Source of the DNA: G965218495 sp965218495
GTDB lineage: Bacteria; Bacteroidota; Rhodothermia; Rhodothermales; Bin80
NCBI GenBank assembly: GCA_965218495.1
Contig: OZ244626.1
Location: 1,426,001-1,490,000, forward strand
Reading direction: 5' to 3'
DNA length: 64,000 bases
Shown here: positions 1-8,677 of the stretch, piece by piece
Layout: every line of letters starts with the position of its first letter
Position numbering within the stretch: the stretch's first letter is position 1
Made by a program: the position numbers and the translations under genes
Notes under the pieces: model-generated
Seen by the model: only the letters and a program-made list of their open reading frames with translations
Databases searched by the model: none
What the model was told of the DNA's origin: nothing

Positions 1-1472
1 AAGAGCTTAATCCACGCGAGATGCAAATGGCGTTGGAGAAGTTTGGCTTCAATGAAGAAATGTACCGCGATCGCTTGGAACGGGCCTTGGAGCTATTTAG
101 GAACTTCCAGGTGCAGCAGAAGCTGGAAGAGGCTGCGGACCGCGCCGAAAATCTCGCTTCCGAGCAGGAACAGCTTGACCAAGAGATTGGCGAGGACCCG
201 GATGCGGCCCATCAGGAGCGGGAGGCGTTGGCGGAGCAGCAGATGCGCAGCAAGGAAGAGATGGAAGCGCTGGAGTCCAAGATGGAAGAAATTGCGCGCC
301 GAATGGACGAAATTCGCAATGCGCCCACCGAGGCTATGGAACAGCTGAGCGAAGAAGCGGCATCGCAAGAGTTGCCCATGGAGATGCAGAAAAATGCGGA
401 GCAGCTGCAGGCGGGCCAGATGCAGGAAGCCCAACGCGGCCAGCAGCAGATGCAACAAAGCCTTCAGCAGCTCCAGCAAGACCTCGAAAGCATGCTGGGG
501 GGCATGCAGGGAAGTCAGATGCAGATCAACTTCGCGGCGCTCCAGCGGCTATTGAGCGACATCTTGCACCTTTCGCATGATCAGGAGGCTTTGAGACGGC
601 AAGTCAGTGCGGCCGCTACTGACAGTCCGCTGCTGCGCGACTTTGCGCAGCAGCAAAGTGTGATGCGCGACGGACTGAGTGCCGTTGCCGATTCTCTTCA
701 GTCCCTGGCTCGCCAGATCCCGCAGATGACACGCGAGGTACAAGCGCAAACCGGGACTGCGCTGCTGGCCATGGAAAACGCCATCGCCGCTATGGTAGCG
801 CGCAACGGCTTGCAGGCCGCGCGAGAGCAGCTCACGTCCATGACGAACCTCAACGAGCTGGCGCTGCTGCTCAGCGACCTTATGGATCAGCTCATGAACT
901 CTCCGAATAACAATTCGGCCGGGGGCATGTCCATGAGCGAGATGATTCAACAGATGCAACAAATGGCTTCCCAGCAGCAACAGCTCAACCAGCAGATACA
1001 GGAGATGCTCGGCCAGATGCAAGGTCAGCGGCTCACGCCCGACATGCAGGCAAGGATGCAGCAGATGGCTTCTCAGCAGCAAGCCATCAAGCAGCAGCTC
1101 GAAGACCTGAGCCGCCAAAACGCACTTGCCCAGCGGCTCGCGGGTGACCTCAACAAGATCGCTGCCCAGATGGAAGAATCCGTGCAACAACTCGGAGCCT
1201 TCGGCGCGGGCCGCGAGCTAAGGGAGCGGCAGCAACAGATTCTCACGCGGCTCTTGGATGCCTCACGCGCAATGCAGGAACGTGGCAAACAGCGCCGGCG
1301 CGAGGGACGTACGGGAGAGCGTATCGTGCGTGCGGGCCCGGATGCACTGGACACGTCACGGCTGGACGAGGTGCTCCGCCGCGCACTCTTGGATGCCTTG
1401 GAGAGTGGGTATGCACCCGACTACCAGGAGCTCATTCGCCGTTACTTTGAGCTGCTCCAGCAGAAGCAGTGA
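1..1472 (+). CDS. DUF4175-like coiled-coil protein (5' truncated by window edge)
   Basis: The frame is open to the left edge (codons readable from position 3), so this is the C-terminal part, about 489 residues, of a longer protein. It is extremely rich in Gln, Met, Glu and Ala, with long heptad-like stretches (roughly residues 30-150 and 300-400), so a coiled coil is expected. The start of the visible part (EMYRDRLERALELF, then QKLEEAADRAENLA) resembles the C-terminal half of DUF4175-family proteins of Bacteroidota/Rhodothermota, which have N-terminal membrane helices that would lie outside the window. No catalytic motif is visible and the function of the family is not established. The gene ends convergently with the next, overlapping it by 41 bp. 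The family call is from memory of family style, so it is moderate. Confidence 0.65.
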   Translation, partial: ELNPREMQMALEKFGFNEEMYRDRLERALELFRNFQVQQKLEEAADRAENLASEQEQLDQEIGEDPDAAHQEREALAEQQMRSKEEMEALESKMEEIARRMDEIRNAPTEAMEQLSEEAASQELPMEMQKNAEQLQAGQMQEAQRGQQQMQQSLQQLQQDLESMLGGMQGSQMQINFAALQRLLSDILHLSHDQEALRRQVSAAATDSPLLRDFAQQQSVMRDGLSAVADSLQSLARQIPQMTREVQAQTGTALLAMENAIAAMVARNGLQAAREQLTSMTNLNELALLLSDLMDQLMNSPNNNSAGGMSMSEMIQQMQQMASQQQQLNQQIQEMLGQMQGQRLTPDMQARMQQMASQQQAIKQQLEDLSRQNALAQRLAGDLNKIAAQMEESVQQLGAFGAGRELRERQQQILTRLLDASRAMQERGKQRRREGRTGERIVRAGPDALDTSRLDEVLRRALLDALESGYAPDYQELIRRYFELLQQKQ

Positions 1473-1818
1473 CGCGACAGGCCGTGCAGCCAAACCATGC
1501 GTAGCGGCGCCGGGCAACGAAACGGTATGCCGCATCGCGCCACGGGTGCGGCACCACGACAAGGATCCATGCCAGTGGCCACAGCCCAGGAAGGTGCCGA
1601 AAGACTCTAAGTACCGCGTCCGAAGCGCGCCACACGCCGACCGCATCTGCCAGCGCAAGCCCTTCGCTCTTGTGAATGCCGGCCTCCTCCATGGGACGCG
1701 TGCAAAACCGCTGTGCCCTGTCCAGTCGGCGTACCCAACGGACGCACCACTGGCACAGGTTGCATGTTTCATCAAAATAGAGAGTCGCAAAACAGGTTGG
1801 AGGCACAGCCGCGTGCAA
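1432..1818 (-). CDS. DCC-family thiol-disulfide oxidoreductase (DUF393)
   Basis: A 128-residue protein with the DCC family signature near its N-terminus: LYFDETCNLCQWCVRWV, containing a CxxC pair (Cys19 and Cys22) and a third Cys25. The C-terminal segment YRFVARRRYAWFG matches the family's usual ending. Members are small putative thiol-disulfide oxidoreductases with no well-established substrate. The frame opens with TTG at 1818, and GTG at 1806 is an alternative start; no ATG lies upstream of the motif. The start abuts that of the divergent chromate transporter, so the two share a very short promoter region. The 3' end overlaps the preceding gene convergently by 41 bp. Confidence 0.8.
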   Translation of the reverse strand: MHAAVPPTCFATLYFDETCNLCQWCVRWVRRLDRAQRFCTRPMEEAGIHKSEGLALADAVGVWRASDAVLRVFRHLPGLWPLAWILVVVPHPWRDAAYRFVARRRYAWFGCTACRVTASAGAAQSNGE

Positions 1819-2945
1819 TGAAGTCTGAGCGTCTTGGCCCCCTTGTACGTCTCTTCTTGAAGCTTGGCTTCATCGGCTTTGGCGGACCTGCAGCGGTGAT
1901 CGCCATGATGGAGGACGAGATCGTTACGCGGCGCCGGTGGCTGACGCTCGAACACTATCTCGACCTCGTCGGTGCCACCAACCTGATTCCGGGCCCCAAT
2001 TCCACCGAGGTGGCGATGCATGTGGGCTACGAGCGCGCCGGGTTCAGAGGATTGGTGACCGCAGGAAGCAGCTACATTCTGCCCGCTGCACTTATGACGG
2101 GCACGCTGGGTTGGCTATATGCCAGCTATGGCACGTTGCCTCAGGTGGAGCCTTTTCTGGTCGGTATCAAGCCGGCAGTGATAGCGATCATACTGGGAGC
2201 ACTATGGCGCCTGGGCAAGGCGGCGGTCAAGAGCGCTTCGCTGGTCCCTATTGGCATTGGCGTTTTGGCCACACTCCTGTTCGGGGTCACGCCAATTGTG
2301 GCGCTCCTTGGCGGGGGCGCACTTGGCTTGGTGTGGCTGCGTCTCCACGTCAGGCGGTCACCTACGACCAATCTGCTCAGCCTGGTTGGGCCGGCCTGGC
2401 TATGGCAGGCGTCTTCGCAGGAAGTCCCACTTTGGAAGCTGGGCCTCTTTTTCCTGAAGGTGGGAAGTGTGTTGTATGGCAGTGGCTATGTGCTAGTGGC
2501 CTTTTTGGAAGGAGATCTGGTTCAGAGCTATCAGTGGCTTACGCAGCAGCAGCTCCTTGACGCCGTCGCTATCGGGCAGGTCACACCAGGCCCGGTGCTG
2601 ACTACAGCGACATTTATTGGCGTTCTGCTGGGCGGAGCGCCCGGCGGCGCACTGGCGACGCTGGCCATCTTTCTGCCGTCGTTTGTGTTCGTTGTACTGC
2701 TGAATCCCATCATTCCGAAGCTGCGCCAATCGCCTGTGATGGGCTCATTTCTGGATGCGATCAACGTGAGCGCTATGGCCTTGATGCTTTTTGTGACAAT
2801 CAGGCTCGGTGTCGGCGTTCTTACCGGATGGCAGCCGTGGCTGGTGTTCGGGCTCGCGGCGTTGGCAGTGTTCCGCTACCGGATAAGCGCGGCCTGGCTG
2901 GTGATGGGAAGCTGCGCACTGGGATACGGATTCAGCGTGCTGTAG
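1818..2945 (+). CDS. chrA: Chromate transporter, ChrA family (CHR)
   Basis: A 375-residue hydrophobic membrane protein with two homologous CHR halves. The first begins FLKLGFIGFGGPAAVIAMM and has the NLIPGPNSTEVAMHVG motif. The second begins FFLKVGSVLYGSGYVLVAFL and has QVTPGPVLTTATFIG. The long two-domain form corresponds to ChrA, a chromate efflux or chromate/sulfate antiport protein of the inner membrane. The ATG at 1818 (MKSERLGP) was chosen because the 35 residues upstream in the open frame are not family-like and overlap the divergent gene. Whether the substrate here is chromate cannot be told from sequence. It converges on the metallophosphoesterase, with 50 bp between stops. Confidence 0.88.
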   Translation: MKSERLGPLVRLFLKLGFIGFGGPAAVIAMMEDEIVTRRRWLTLEHYLDLVGATNLIPGPNSTEVAMHVGYERAGFRGLVTAGSSYILPAALMTGTLGWLYASYGTLPQVEPFLVGIKPAVIAIILGALWRLGKAAVKSASLVPIGIGVLATLLFGVTPIVALLGGGALGLVWLRLHVRRSPTTNLLSLVGPAWLWQASSQEVPLWKLGLFFLKVGSVLYGSGYVLVAFLEGDLVQSYQWLTQQQLLDAVAIGQVTPGPVLTTATFIGVLLGGAPGGALATLAIFLPSFVFVVLLNPIIPKLRQSPVMGSFLDAINVSAMALMLFVTIRLGVGVLTGWQPWLVFGLAALAVFRYRISAAWLVMGSCALGYGFSVL

Positions 2946-2995
2946 GGGGCACGCAGTGAAAGGGATTTGGAACGGCGTCACCCAGGCGGCCGACT

Positions 2996-3811
2996 CTACG
3001 GTGCAGCCACGCGCCTAAATGTCTGGCGACGCCCTGCCTCGTATAATGCAGCAGAGCGGCTGTATCGCCGCTCTTCCAGCGCCATACTCCCCGGGTAGAG
3101 ATCTACGACGTTAAACGCATTCAGCCCAACCTGCGGCTCACGATATCGACCGCTGGCGGCCGTCCCCGCAAGGGCCACAACCATCCTTCGCCCCCCGATT
3201 TCCACCGTGTGTACCAGCGACAGGTGCCAGTGCCCGCAAAGGATCAGATCCACACCGACCCGCGCCGCGGCGGGAAGTACTAGCTCCGCACCTCGGGCAA
3301 CGTCTCGCTGGAGAGGCAGATCCACATCCGCCAGCGGGTGATGCACTGCCAGCACTTTGAAGGTCCCCTTAGACTTCGCATCAAAGTGCGCGTGAATGCG
3401 GCGGGCATGCGCTGGCGTGCACTGCCCCCGCTGAATAGTCCACGGCGTAGACGTATTCAGGCCAAGTACCGATACGCCAGGCCCCTCCCATGTTGGGCAT
3501 AAGTTCTTGCCAATCATGTGTTTGAATCGCCCAAGCGGCGCCGCCACCCGCATCCAAGGCCGGTACATCCACGAATACAGGTCGTGATTGCCTGGAATAA
3601 CCAATAGCGGCGATTCAACAGATGCCAACCACGCGGCCGCGCGCCGGTATTGCCAGCGGTGTGCTCTCTGGACCAGGTCTCCTGTGACCGCCACGAGGTC
3701 CGCGCCAGCAGCGTTTACGCTGCGGAGCAGCGTTTTCTCAATCCCCGCACACGCGAGTCGGCCTACATGAATATCCGACAGGTGGACGATCCTGCAGAGG
3801 GGCCTGGCCAC
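2996..3811 (-). CDS. Calcineurin-like metallophosphoesterase
   Basis: A 271-residue protein with the full set of metallophosphoesterase motifs in order: LSDIHVG (metal ligands, residues 11-17), VTGDLV, PGNHDLYSW, AVHHPLAD and CGHWH. These coordinate a dinuclear metal centre, and the family hydrolyses phosphomono- or diesters. Substrate is not predictable. The start is GTG at 3811, only 3 bp after the pdhC stop, so it is very probably the last cistron of the pdh operon. A functional link to pyruvate dehydrogenase is not implied by sequence alone. No signal peptide is seen, so a cytoplasmic location is likely. Confidence 0.88.
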   Translation of the reverse strand: MARPLCRIVHLSDIHVGRLACAGIEKTLLRSVNAAGADLVAVTGDLVQRAHRWQYRRAAAWLASVESPLLVIPGNHDLYSWMYRPWMRVAAPLGRFKHMIGKNLCPTWEGPGVSVLGLNTSTPWTIQRGQCTPAHARRIHAHFDAKSKGTFKVLAVHHPLADVDLPLQRDVARGAELVLPAAARVGVDLILCGHWHLSLVHTVEIGGRRMVVALAGTAASGRYREPQVGLNAFNVVDLYPGSMALEERRYSRSAALYEAGRRQTFRRVAAP

Positions 3812-3814
3812 CGA

Positions 3815-5050
3815 CTACACTAACAGCAAAAGCGGCTCTTCCAAGTATCCGCGCAGCGTTCCCATAAAGCGAGCACCCAGCGCGCCGTCCACTACGCGGT
3901 GGTCGCACGAAAGCGTGATCTTCATACGCTTGCCAGGTACCACCTTCCCGTCCTCGACTACGGGCACGTCACGGATCGCTCCGATGGCCAAGATGCAAGC
4001 ATTGGGCGGATTGATGATGGCAGTGAACTCCTCAATGCCAAACATGCCGAGGTTGCTGGTCGTAAAGGTTGAGCCCTCCATCTCCTCCGGCTTGAGCTGA
4101 CGGTTGCGGGCACGCATTGCCAACTCGGCCGTTTCTCTGGCAATGTCGGACAGCCCTTTCTGGTTTACGCCCCGCACGACGGGCGTCACCAAGCCCTCGT
4201 CTATCGCCACTGCAATGCCTATGTCTAAAGCGCTGTGCTGCCTAATCTCATTGTGCTCGGGGACATACGAGCTGTTTACCATGGGGTGCTGTGCCAAGGC
4301 GGCGCCACAGGCCTTCGTCACCAAGTCGTTGTAGGACACCTTGGTGCCCCCATTCATTGCGGCCTGCCTGTTCAGGCGCTGCCGCGCTGCGACGGCCTGC
4401 TGCATGTCCACATCTACGGTGAGGTAGAAGTGCGGGGCAGTGAACTTGCTCTGGGCCAGACGCCGGGCGATGGCCTTGCGCATCTGGGTGATGCGCACCG
4501 ACTCGTAGCTGCGATCCAACGCAGGCATCAGGGCGGTCGGAGCTGGCCGGGCAAGCTCCGCGACGATGTCGCGCTTGATGATACGTCCTTCAGGCCCCGA
4601 CCCCTGGAGGCGCTCAAGCTTAAGACCGTGGTCCGCCGCCATGCGCCGGGCCAGCGGTGAGGCCTTGAGTCTTCGAGAATCGGCAGGCATCAATTCCGGC
4701 TCCGCCGACGCAGGCAGGGTCATAGGCCCAGTGGAGGCTTCCGACACAGCCGGGTCCGCAGGCGCTGGGGATGCACCGTTGTGCTGCGCGAGGAATGCCT
4801 CAACGTCTTCCCCTTTTGTGCCGAGTACCGCGATGAGCGCGCCGATGGGCAGCGCCTCACCTTCGGCTGCCACCTTACGCAGGAGAACGCCGTCGTCATA
4901 GGCCTCGATATCCATCGTGGCCTTGTCCGTTTCAACCTGCGCAATGATGTCGCCGGCTGCAATTTCCGCCCCTTCTTCCACGCTCCACTGGATCAGGACA
5001 CCTTCCTCCATGGTGTCCGTCATCTTGGGCATCTCTACGGCTATTGGCAT
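3815..5050 (-). CDS. pdhC: Pyruvate dehydrogenase complex E2, dihydrolipoyl acetyltransferase
   Basis: A 411-residue E2 subunit that transfers the acetyl group from lipoate to CoA. Residues 1-80 form one lipoyl domain with the modified lysine in ETDKA (Lys43). An Ala/Pro/Glu-rich linker follows, then a peripheral-subunit-binding domain at about 125-165 (ASPLARRMAADHGLKLERL). The C-terminal acyltransferase domain ends with the catalytic DHRVVDGALG (His384 and Asp388). A single lipoyl domain and this length suit Bacteroidota-type pyruvate dehydrogenase rather than the multi-lipoyl enteric form. It lies 14 bp downstream of pdhB. The E3 gene (lpd) is not in the window. Confidence 0.95.
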   Translation of the reverse strand: MPIAVEMPKMTDTMEEGVLIQWSVEEGAEIAAGDIIAQVETDKATMDIEAYDDGVLLRKVAAEGEALPIGALIAVLGTKGEDVEAFLAQHNGASPAPADPAVSEASTGPMTLPASAEPELMPADSRRLKASPLARRMAADHGLKLERLQGSGPEGRIIKRDIVAELARPAPTALMPALDRSYESVRITQMRKAIARRLAQSKFTAPHFYLTVDVDMQQAVAARQRLNRQAAMNGGTKVSYNDLVTKACGAALAQHPMVNSSYVPEHNEIRQHSALDIGIAVAIDEGLVTPVVRGVNQKGLSDIARETAELAMRARNRQLKPEEMEGSTFTTSNLGMFGIEEFTAIINPPNACILAIGAIRDVPVVEDGKVVPGKRMKITLSCDHRVVDGALGARFMGTLRGYLEEPLLLLV

Positions 5051-5064
5051 ACTCGCTACGTCGT

Positions 5065-6063
5065 TTATCGCGTGCGGGAATAGTCTAAGTACATCACATC
5101 GCGGCAGGCCCGATACGTGTCCTCCGCGCTGGGCAGATAGTACGTCATCAGGTTTTTCGCATAAGGGGCGGGAGTATCCTTTGCAGTGATTCGCCTTATC
5201 GGTGCATCCAGGTAGTCAAAGCAGCGCGACTGGATTTGAAATGCGATTTCAGACGACACACTGGCAAACGGGTTGCTTTCGTCTACGATCACCAGGCGGT
5301 TCGTCTTCTTCACCGAGCTGACTACAGTATCCCAGTCAAACGGGCGAATCGTGCGCGGATCTATGACCTCTGCATAGTACCCGTCGGCCTCCAGCATTTC
5401 GGCAGCCTCCATGGCGCGCCAATAGCTCTTGTTGTGCGCCACGATGGTGACCGCATCCCCTTCGCGCGCAATGCGCGCCTTGCCGATCGGGATCAGGTAG
5501 TCCGCTTCGTCGGACACCTCTCCCCGCATCCCATACATGAATTCGCTTTCGAGAAATACCACTGGATCGTTGTCCCTGATGGCGGACTTCAGCAGCCCCT
5601 TTGCGTCATCCGGGTTGGATATGGAAACCACCTTCAGCCCCGGAAAGCAGCTGTAAATCGACTCTACCGAAGAGTTGTGCGTCGCGGCCAACTGCCCGGC
5701 CGCCCCGTTGGGGCCTCGAAACACGATCGGAAAGCTGAATAGGCCGCCCGACATGTACCGTATCTTCGCCGCGTTGTTGATGATCTGATCAAAGGCTACA
5801 AAAGCGAAGTTCCACGTCATAAACTCAATAACGGGGCGTAGTCCGCTCATCGCGGCTCCTACGCCCAAGCCGGCAAATCCGCTCTCGCTGATCGGCGTGT
5901 CGATCACGCGCTCGGACCCGAACCGATCCCGCATGCCTTCGCTCACCTTGTAGGCCCCGTTGTATTCCGCGACCTCCTCACCCATAAGAAACACGTCTGC
6001 ATCCCGGTCCATCTCTTCTACCAAGGCCGCCCGGACCGCTTCGCGCAACTGCAGAATGGCCAT
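5065..6063 (-). CDS. pdhB: Pyruvate dehydrogenase E1 component, beta subunit
   Basis: A 332-residue transketolase-like beta subunit. It has the N-terminal pyrimidine-binding region (FLMGEEVAEYNGAYKVSEGM), the PISESGFAGLGVGAAMSG motif and a C-terminal transketolase domain (EVIDPRTIRPFDWDTVVSSVKKTNRLVIVDE). With PdhA it forms the alpha2beta2 thiamine-diphosphate enzyme that decarboxylates pyruvate and acetylates the lipoyl domain of E2. It is encoded 36 bp after pdhA in the same orientation. ATG at 6063. Confidence 0.95.
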   Translation of the reverse strand: MAILQLREAVRAALVEEMDRDADVFLMGEEVAEYNGAYKVSEGMRDRFGSERVIDTPISESGFAGLGVGAAMSGLRPVIEFMTWNFAFVAFDQIINNAAKIRYMSGGLFSFPIVFRGPNGAAGQLAATHNSSVESIYSCFPGLKVVSISNPDDAKGLLKSAIRDNDPVVFLESEFMYGMRGEVSDEADYLIPIGKARIAREGDAVTIVAHNKSYWRAMEAAEMLEADGYYAEVIDPRTIRPFDWDTVVSSVKKTNRLVIVDESNPFASVSSEIAFQIQSRCFDYLDAPIRRITAKDTPAPYAKNLMTYYLPSAEDTYRACRDVMYLDYSRTR

Positions 6064-6099
6064 ATCAGGTCTTCATTGGTTCAGTTGAACTCTTCCACC

Positions 6100-7224
6100 C
6101 TAACGGAGAAAGGGAAACCCTTCCTCCGTGTAGACGTGATCATAGATTGCTTCAAGCGGCGGCAATGGACTGCTATCGGCGAACTCGACGGATTCATTCA
6201 CCTCCTGCTTCACCGAGCGATCCACCGCATCCAACTCCGCATTGGTAGCCAAGTCTTGACCTAGCAGGTATGATTTCAGGCGCAGAATCGGATCCTGGTT
6301 CTTATTCGCCTCAAGCTCTTCTTTCGAACGATACTTGCCCGGGTCACTCATAGAGTGGCCACGGTAACGGTACGTGCGGATTTCCACTATCGAGGGCTGG
6401 TTTTCGCGCGCCAACTTGACATGATCGTGCATCGCGCGAGTCACGCTGAAGACATCCATGCCATCGACTACAGACCCCGGCATCGCGTACGACACGCTCT
6501 GCTTGTACAGGTCGGCATCTGCGGCAGCGCGATCCACGGACGTGCCCATGGCATAGTGATTGTTTTCTATCACGTATACAACGGGCAGCTCGCACAGGCC
6601 GGCCAGGTTCAGCGCCTCATGGAAGGACCCTTGCCATACCGCTCCGTCACCCAGGTAGCATACGCAGACACCGCCGTCGCCCCTGTATTTGTGCGAGAAT
6701 GCGATCCCCGTGGCCACGGGTATATGGGCGCCCACGATACCATGCCCGCCAAAGAGGCGTTTCTCCTTGGAAAAAAAGTGCATGGAGCCGCCCTTACCTC
6801 GGGAGCAGCCGTCAATGCGACCAAAAAGCTCCGCCATGCACTCGTTGGCTCCCATGCCCAAAGCAAGCGCGATGCCGTGATCACGGTAGGCGGTGATTAC
6901 CGTGTCGTGCCCAATGCGTAACGCCTGAGCGGATCCAGTAGAGATGGCTTCCTGACCTACATAGAGATGCAGGAAGCCCGCGATTTTCTGCCTTCCGTAC
7001 ATCTGCGCCGACCGCTCCTCGAAGCGCCGCTGCAGAAGCATGTCGCGATACATCCCCAAGACACCGTCTGGGGAGAGGCCCAGGTCCGAGTGTGTGTAGC
7101 GGTCGCCCGGGTACGTGTTGAACGATAACGTCATGGATATCTGTTCGGGCATCATGGCCTGCTGTCCATTGGACGGTCCCGCAATAGTACCCGTGGTTTC
7201 GGCGATATTTGTCGTGGCGGCCAT
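6100..7224 (-). CDS. pdhA: Pyruvate dehydrogenase E1 component, alpha subunit
   Basis: A 374-residue E1 alpha subunit. The thiamine-diphosphate motif begins GDGAVWQGSFHEALNLA and closes with VIENNHYAMGT. The RYRGHSMSDPGKYR segment matches the E1-alpha loop that in other species is regulated or binds E2. An N-terminal extension of about 45 residues (Ala/Thr/Gly-rich) precedes the conserved start. It is the first gene of the operon pdhA-pdhB-pdhC-metallophosphoesterase. The strong ribosome-binding site upstream is not placed for this ATG but for a three-codon ORF in between (see the leader entry), so initiation may be coupled. ATG at 7222-7224. Confidence 0.95.
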   Translation of the reverse strand: MAATTNIAETTGTIAGPSNGQQAMMPEQISMTLSFNTYPGDRYTHSDLGLSPDGVLGMYRDMLLQRRFEERSAQMYGRQKIAGFLHLYVGQEAISTGSAQALRIGHDTVITAYRDHGIALALGMGANECMAELFGRIDGCSRGKGGSMHFFSKEKRLFGGHGIVGAHIPVATGIAFSHKYRGDGGVCVCYLGDGAVWQGSFHEALNLAGLCELPVVYVIENNHYAMGTSVDRAAADADLYKQSVSYAMPGSVVDGMDVFSVTRAMHDHVKLARENQPSIVEIRTYRYRGHSMSDPGKYRSKEELEANKNQDPILRLKSYLLGQDLATNAELDAVDRSVKQEVNESVEFADSSPLPPLEAIYDHVYTEEGFPFLR

Positions 7225-7229
7225 GAACT

Positions 7230-7252
7230 CTACTCTTGCATGGTTCCTCCTT
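7230..7252 (-). promoter_or_regulatory. pdhA leader: strong Shine-Dalgarno plus three-codon minicistron
   Basis: Read on the minus strand, a strong Shine-Dalgarno (AAGGAGGA, plus-strand 7245-7252) sits 3-4 bases before an ATG at 7239-7241. That ATG opens ATG-CAA-GAG-TAG, a Met-Gln-Glu peptide that ends five bases before the pdhA ATG at 7224. The pdhA frame itself has no start codon at normal distance from this site. Translation of pdhA is therefore either by reinitiation or from a longer spacing (about 21 nt). The sequence is plain; the regulatory meaning is inference. Confidence 0.45.
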
Positions 7253-8677
7253 TATTTCTAGCAAATAATCGCCAAGTTACGACACGTATCCAAAATTGAT
7301 CCATTGAGCGCTCCCGCGGGCTGAGGCAGCAAGCGGCTCTTAGGGCGCGTATCGCATCGCTGTCTTTGGCACGGGTAGCTGTGCAGGACCTCGGAGCCAT
7401 GGGGCCAGGGATCGGAGTGCATTTTCTGTGGCAGCACCTCACGCAAAGCCGCGAATCAGGCTCGTACTGCCCTCCTGCAAACCGGTAGCGCAGCCTCGGC
7501 TGCTATTCTTCAATGCAGGCACCGGGAGCTAGCGCATTCCAAGGTCACGTTCTGCTGTTCATTGACGGCTGGTGCCTGAGCAGACGCCATATTTGGCTGC
7601 ATTTCCCTGGTTGAAGCCTGCGGCGTGGCCACGCCGCTACCGCGCTTGCTGTCGGGTAGCATCACCGCACCAAAGAGCTGCAAGCATGCGGCATCGAGAC
7701 GCCGCGCCACGCCCCTCATCCAACATTGGAAGGCCGCCACTCCTTCGCCGTGCGATGTGAAGGGCTTAACCTCGAAGTGTTCAAGCGGCTTTTCGCTGTG
7801 ACCACCCTATTCGATCCTGAGTCACTGGTGTGGACTAAGCCCATGTGCGCCTATGTACGTCGCCTCTGGATTCTAATAAAATGACTGCCTGGAACGCGTT
7901 TGGATCTCACGACGCCAGGTACAGGTGATGCATCCGAGAAGTCAACTCGGGGCAGCAATGGACGGCTACTCGTCACACCTCGCGGCGTAAGGAACCACCT
8001 CCAGTGACGCGGACATTCTGCCGCTGATTGTAGGACAGCTGCAACCTGGCGCAACGCGGCGATGAGTCCGGCCCAACGGGGCATATGAGGTAGTGCCCGC
8101 AACGCCGCCTGCGCACTGTTCTCGAGCGGCGATACTCTTGTAGTCGCGACTTTTGTGCGCTGACGCGCGAAGGAGTGCTGAAGGTTGAAAGTGACTACTG
8201 CTATGCTATTGGTGGTAACACGTAGCCAGGCAATCTGGTTTCCCAAGCCTGAGGCTGGCGCATCGCACGGGCGCCTACCCATGGTGTAATTGCTCGCGAA
8301 TGTAGCCAGCCCTCCCAAGGGTCACGTGCGGTTCACAGTCCGGCGCAGCCTGTGCTGCTCGCTTGCGCCAGCACCGCAACGGTCCTCCTGCACATGCGCG
8401 CCAGTATGCACACTAGTCGGGCCCGCACTATGTGTACGCACGGTAGGTGGTGCTACCGTTCGTCTGCAAACCTCGCTGCCTTGGTGCAACCCGGATAAAA
8501 AAGACCGGATATTTGTTCTATTGCAGTTTGCGGCACCGCACCTTTGCGGCATTCGGTCTGGCACGCCGACGGTAGCGGCGCCCTAGGCTCACTACACGGG
8601 ATGAACACAACCGGTAGCGCCTTGGTCGTACCTTTTAGCGGTGGCGCGACGGCACACTACTACACACAATTGATTTG
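7253..8677. other. Gene-poor interval between pdhA and icd
   Basis: No convincing gene in 1.4 kb. The longest frame (minus strand, 8318-7851, 155 codons) is Arg/Ser/Pro-rich with no recognisable motif and looks random. It must contain the divergent promoters of pdhA and icd. It may hold decayed DNA, but nothing could be identified. Confidence 0.5.

Noticed and set aside
549..1190. 213-codon minus-strand ORF rich in Leu and His
   Set aside because: Antisense shadow of the Gln/Met-rich coiled-coil gene; the composition is explained by its codons.
7851..8318. 155-codon minus-strand frame upstream of icd
   Set aside because: Arg/Ser-rich composition, no motif and no ribosome-binding site; it looks like a random open frame in GC-rich DNA.
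8300..8360. Stretch resembling the end of a group II intron (GGGTCACGTGCGGTTC)
   Set aside because: No reverse transcriptase and no recognisable domain V pairing nearby; the similarity is too short.
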